From NCBI GenBank assembly GCA_021813085.1, contig JAKAMA010000183.1:1-5584 (forward strand): DNA of 5,584 nt, in the 5' to 3' direction. The notes under the pieces are model-generated. The model was not told the DNA's origin and made no database searches. It saw nothing but the letters and a program-made list of their open reading frames with translations. This DNA is from Chloroflexota bacterium. Lineage in GTDB: Bacteria; Chloroflexota; Dehalococcoidia; DSTF01; JACRBR01. The position numbers and the translations under genes are program-made. Shown here one piece after another: positions 5,249 through 5,584 of the stretch (positions within the stretch are counted from its first letter, which is position 1; each line of letters opens with the position of its first letter).

Positions 5249-5267
5249 CGCGGGCTGAAAGCCCGCG
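5249..5267. repeat. REP-like hairpin
   Basis: CGCGGGCT, loop GAA, AGCCCGCG makes a perfect eight-pair stem 14 bases beyond the stop of the ABC gene (minus strand). It resembles interspersed palindromes of the form GCGGGCT-AGCCCGC that I recall from Acidobacteriota and Planctomycetes genomes. It lacks a T-run but might stabilise or end the transcript of the ABC gene. Confidence 0.65.
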
Positions 5268-5280
5268 CCACGGATTGGTG

Positions 5281-5584
5281 TCACGCCGGCTCATCGAGCG
5301 CGAGCAGCGGGTCGTCCCAGGACGCGGCGGCCGGCGTTTCATCGCCGGCCTCGGAGGCGACGTTGGGCGGCTGTGCATCAGTCGCGTCGCTGAACTGGCG
5401 GCGGTAGAGCGAGGCGTAGAGGCCGCCGCGCTGGAGCAACTCGGCGTGCGTGCCGCGGTCGACGACGCGGCCGCCGTCCATGACGAAGATCACGTCCGCG
5501 CCGAGGACCGTGCTGAGGCGGTGGGCGATGATCAGCGTCGTGCGGCCGCGCTCCAGCTTCTCGAGCGCGAGCTGGATCACGTGC
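5281..5584 (-). CDS. ABC exporter ATP-binding domain, C-terminal end (truncated by the window edge)
   Basis: Only about the last 100 residues are present, and the frame is open to the right edge. Counting the GTG codon at 5580 as residue 1, the switch or H-loop [13 protein letters not shown] lies at 13-25 with the catalytic-site histidine at 20. It is followed by [22 protein letters not shown] (28-49) and [12 protein letters not shown] (52-63), the end typical of fused permease-ATPase exporters of the MsbA/LmrA/multidrug type. Walker A, signature and Walker B motifs would lie outside the window. A 36-residue acidic, Ala/Pro-rich tail (64-99) extends beyond the fold. The protein would be a membrane exporter half; substrate unknown. 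It is convergent with the operon on its left and probably not functionally linked to it. Confidence 0.9.
   Translation of the reverse strand, partial: HVIQLALEKLERGRTTLIIAHRLSTVLGADVIFVMDGGRVVDRGTHAELLQRGGLYASLYRRQFSDATDAQPPNVASEAGDETPAAASWDDPLLALDEPA

Noticed and set aside
5062..5271. 69-codon minus-strand open frame in the gap
   Set aside because: It is made largely of the A and B repeat arms and the REP-like hairpin, has no good ribosome binding site, and its best peptide is explained by the repeat.

Overview
The window is GC-rich, with third-position G/C bias in its genes and strong GGAGG-type ribosome binding sites. It looks like chromosomal DNA of a high-GC soil-type bacterium. Heptanucleotide intergenic repeats and REP-like hairpins (stems GCGGAGCT and CGCGGGCT) suggest Acidobacteriota, possibly Vicinamibacteria. 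That placement rests on style and remembered patterns, not on a marker gene. No RNA gene, CRISPR array, insertion sequence, prophage or replication origin is visible.

Left part (1-1835). The 3' part of a PAS-LuxR transcription regulator runs off the left edge on the plus strand. A MarR-family repressor gene faces it on the minus strand. A single-domain cupin gene is transcribed divergently from the MarR gene. The 87-base marR-cupin interval is AT-rich for this window and carries two related TGAC/GTCA sites, the probable MarR operators. Just after the cupin gene lies a broken second copy of the LuxR HTH end. Over 119 bases it differs from the intact gene at 7 positions and it ends early at a TAG codon. 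The MarR-cupin pair is therefore bracketed by direct repeats made of LuxR gene tail.

Middle part (1836-4869). After two short heptanucleotide repeat tracts comes a likely extended -10 promoter and a tight three-gene plus-strand operon: a short-chain dehydrogenase/reductase, a uroporphyrinogen-decarboxylase-fold protein, and a class I SAM-dependent methyltransferase with an N-terminal helical/winged-helix domain. The first two genes overlap by 8 bases and the third starts 36 bases after the second. The middle protein lacks the HemE N-terminal signature. It has a His-x-Cys ... Cys pattern (H228, C230, C307) like the zinc site of MtaA/MtbA/CmuA corrinoid methyltransferases. A methyl-transfer role beside a redox enzyme and a second methyltransferase is a reasonable hypothesis, but the substrate cannot be read from the sequence.

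Right part (4870-5584). About 410 bases without a real gene separate the operon from a convergent minus-strand gene, the C-terminal end of an ABC exporter ATPase that runs off the right edge. This gap contains two imperfect inverted repeats arranged in interleaved order (A, B, A', B') plus a separate perfect REP-like hairpin.
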